A DNA stretch of 25,017 nucleotides, taken from the IMG/VR virus record IMGVR_UViG_3300042541_001269, positions 1 through 25,017 of that record; one strand, written 5' to 3'. The position numbers and the translations under genes are program-made. Below, piece by piece: positions 24,249 through 25,017 of this stretch (position 1 is its first letter; the number at the start of each line of letters is the position of its first letter). Below the pieces are notes generated by a model. The model was not told where the DNA came from. It saw nothing but the letters and a program-made list of their open reading frames with translations, and did not search any database. This DNA is from a virus.

Positions 24249-24866
24249 TCAGCCCTTAGAAACGGAGAGGGGGGATTTCCAACCATTCTGCAGCTTGTCC
24301 ATGTAGGACGAAGGAGCAGACACTGGAGATGCAATAGAAGCAACAGCTTGACGCAGCACTTCAGTGCCGGCCGAATCACCACGGGGGGCGGAATCAGCGA
24401 GCGTGTCAAACATGGCAGTCACATAATCATCGGAGCGTTCCGACAGATCAAGCGAATCACCACGAGTGGCTTGAATGGATGCCTGCATGATTTCGCGGAC
24501 AGTTTTGCCAGTGAAATCAAAAGCGGAATCCAAGGAAGGACGAGCTTTGTCGATAAGCGCAATGCGCTCTTCAACGAGACTGTCAACATTGATTTGTTGA
24601 GCAGCACTCAGGTCTGCCTTTAGGCCAACCATCTCGTCGGCAATTGCATCAGCACGCCCTTCGGCAGCATCACATTTGCCTTTCATTTCTTTTTCCATGG
24701 CATCCATTTCGGACTTCATGGAATCTGCGGCGGCTTGAAGCTCGTCGCATTTTTTCTTCATATCCTCGTAGGACATTTTGGCGTCTTCCCGCTCTTTGGT
24801 GATTGCCAGAGCTACGCTCTCGGTCACCTCGAACTCGGCGCCATCGAAGTTGACTTTTGCAGTCAT
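24249..24866 (-). CDS. nested scaffold-only product (putative internal start)
   Basis: Inside the protease gene, in the same frame, an ATG at 24866 has GAGGA (24878..24874) exactly seven bases upstream. It would make a 205-residue product, MTAKVNFDGAEFEVTESVAL..., consisting of a long charged coiled coil (EDMKKKCDELQAAADSMKSE onward) and a C-terminal part (SLVEERIALIDKARPSLDSA). This is the arrangement of lambda C/Nu3, where the scaffold is translated from an internal start in the protease gene. Use of this start is inferred from the Shine-Dalgarno and the domain boundary; it has not been shown. Confidence 0.55.
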   Translation of the reverse strand: MTAKVNFDGAEFEVTESVALAITKEREDAKMSYEDMKKKCDELQAAADSMKSEMDAMEKEMKGKCDAAEGRADAIADEMVGLKADLSAAQQINVDSLVEERIALIDKARPSLDSAFDFTGKTVREIMQASIQATRGDSLDLSERSDDYVTAMFDTLADSAPRGDSAGTEVLRQAVASIASPVSAPSSYMDKLQNGWKSPLSVSKG

Positions 24867-25017
24867 AGATGGTTCCTCAATGGGAGTTAATAGAGAAGGA
24901 TCAGCAGCATCTAGACGATCCAGATGAAGCTTCACTTGCGGCCCAGCGCGGCCCCTGCGAACGACAGCGATGTGATTACCATTGATCTCCTTTTGGATGC
25001 CATCGTAATTTTCACCT
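24249..25017 (-). CDS. DUF2213-type prohead protease with coiled-coil scaffold tail, 5' end cut by window edge
   Basis: The frame is open to the right window edge. It reads GENYDGIQKEINGNHIAVVR, then RGRAGPQVKLHLD. 'YDGxQxxIxGNHxAxVxxGRAG' is the signature of DUF2213 phage proteins, regarded as prohead protease-like; the GNH histidine is a likely catalytic residue. After residue about 50 of the visible part comes the scaffold-like coiled coil (AMEKEMKGKCDAAEGRADAI) and a helical C-terminus. A GTG at 24935 could be taken for a start but lies after the signature, so the true start is beyond the window. It would cut scaffold and perhaps other head proteins during maturation. Confidence 0.8.
   Translation of the reverse strand, partial: GENYDGIQKEINGNHIAVVRRGRAGPQVKLHLDRLDAADPSLLTPIEEPSMTAKVNFDGAEFEVTESVALAITKEREDAKMSYEDMKKKCDELQAAADSMKSEMDAMEKEMKGKCDAAEGRADAIADEMVGLKADLSAAQQINVDSLVEERIALIDKARPSLDSAFDFTGKTVREIMQASIQATRGDSLDLSERSDDYVTAMFDTLADSAPRGDSAGTEVLRQAVASIASPVSAPSSYMDKLQNGWKSPLSVSKG
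24874..24878 (-). promoter_or_regulatory. internal Shine-Dalgarno in the protease-scaffold gene
   Basis: GAGGA on the minus strand, seven bases before the in-frame ATG at 24866. Its spacing equals that of the capsid and tube genes' sites, which is the reason to think it is used. Confidence 0.55.

Noticed and set aside
24249-24935. A complete gene starting at GTG 24935
   Set aside because: The frame continues to the window edge with the DUF2213 signature, so this GTG is internal.

Overview
The window is a piece of a tailed-phage genome, the virion structural module of a siphovirus. Every gene I can support lies on the minus strand, so the transcription order runs from 25017 down to 1. Genes are packed tightly, with ATGA or TAATG overlaps and gaps of a few bases. 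I see no tRNA, rRNA, CRISPR array, insertion sequence, integrase or cellular gene. The host is probably a picocyanobacterium (Synechococcus-like). This is inferred from the fiber N-terminal module (HLRS..KRP...ADGQLA.N...PG.F.K, then VKVGPVHVG) and the fiber start MAVRISEL...LPIVDLS, both of which I know from cyanophage tail fibers. The host call is inference; the siphovirus call is firm.

Head region (25017 to about 21600): a DUF2213-type prohead protease with a coiled-coil scaffold tail, cut by the window edge; a likely nested scaffold-only start inside it; a decoration or cement-type protein; the DUF2184-type major capsid protein with a strong ribosome binding site; and three small head-completion genes, one DUF4054-like.

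Tail region (21574 to 9504): a candidate major tail tube protein; a terminator hairpin whose 3' arm is also the next gene's Shine-Dalgarno; a candidate tail terminator; an 84-residue unknown; a G/GT-type tail assembly chaperone pair with a -1 frameshift at CCCAAAA; an HK97-gp10-like protein; a 1538-residue tape measure protein with a putative embedded peptidase motif; and then tail-tip genes in lambda order M, L, K, J. The K-like protein keeps the NlpC/P60 cysteine but appears to lack the histidine.

Adhesion region (9440 to 533): two tail-tube-like paralogues, a 712-residue fiber, a 57-residue fiber accessory gene (5360..5533), a 229-residue short fiber, a BppU-like protein with an inserted domain, a 70-residue fiber accessory protein, and a 960-residue fiber. 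The last carries about twenty-five 17-residue repeats and a C-terminal S74 autocleaving chaperone domain. Several of these share N-terminal, tryptophan-glycine or C-terminal modules.

The left end has a 72-residue protein, a perfect inverted repeat, a small very basic protein, a strong intrinsic terminator and the start of a further gene running off the window. There is no gene-free stretch longer than about 300 bases.
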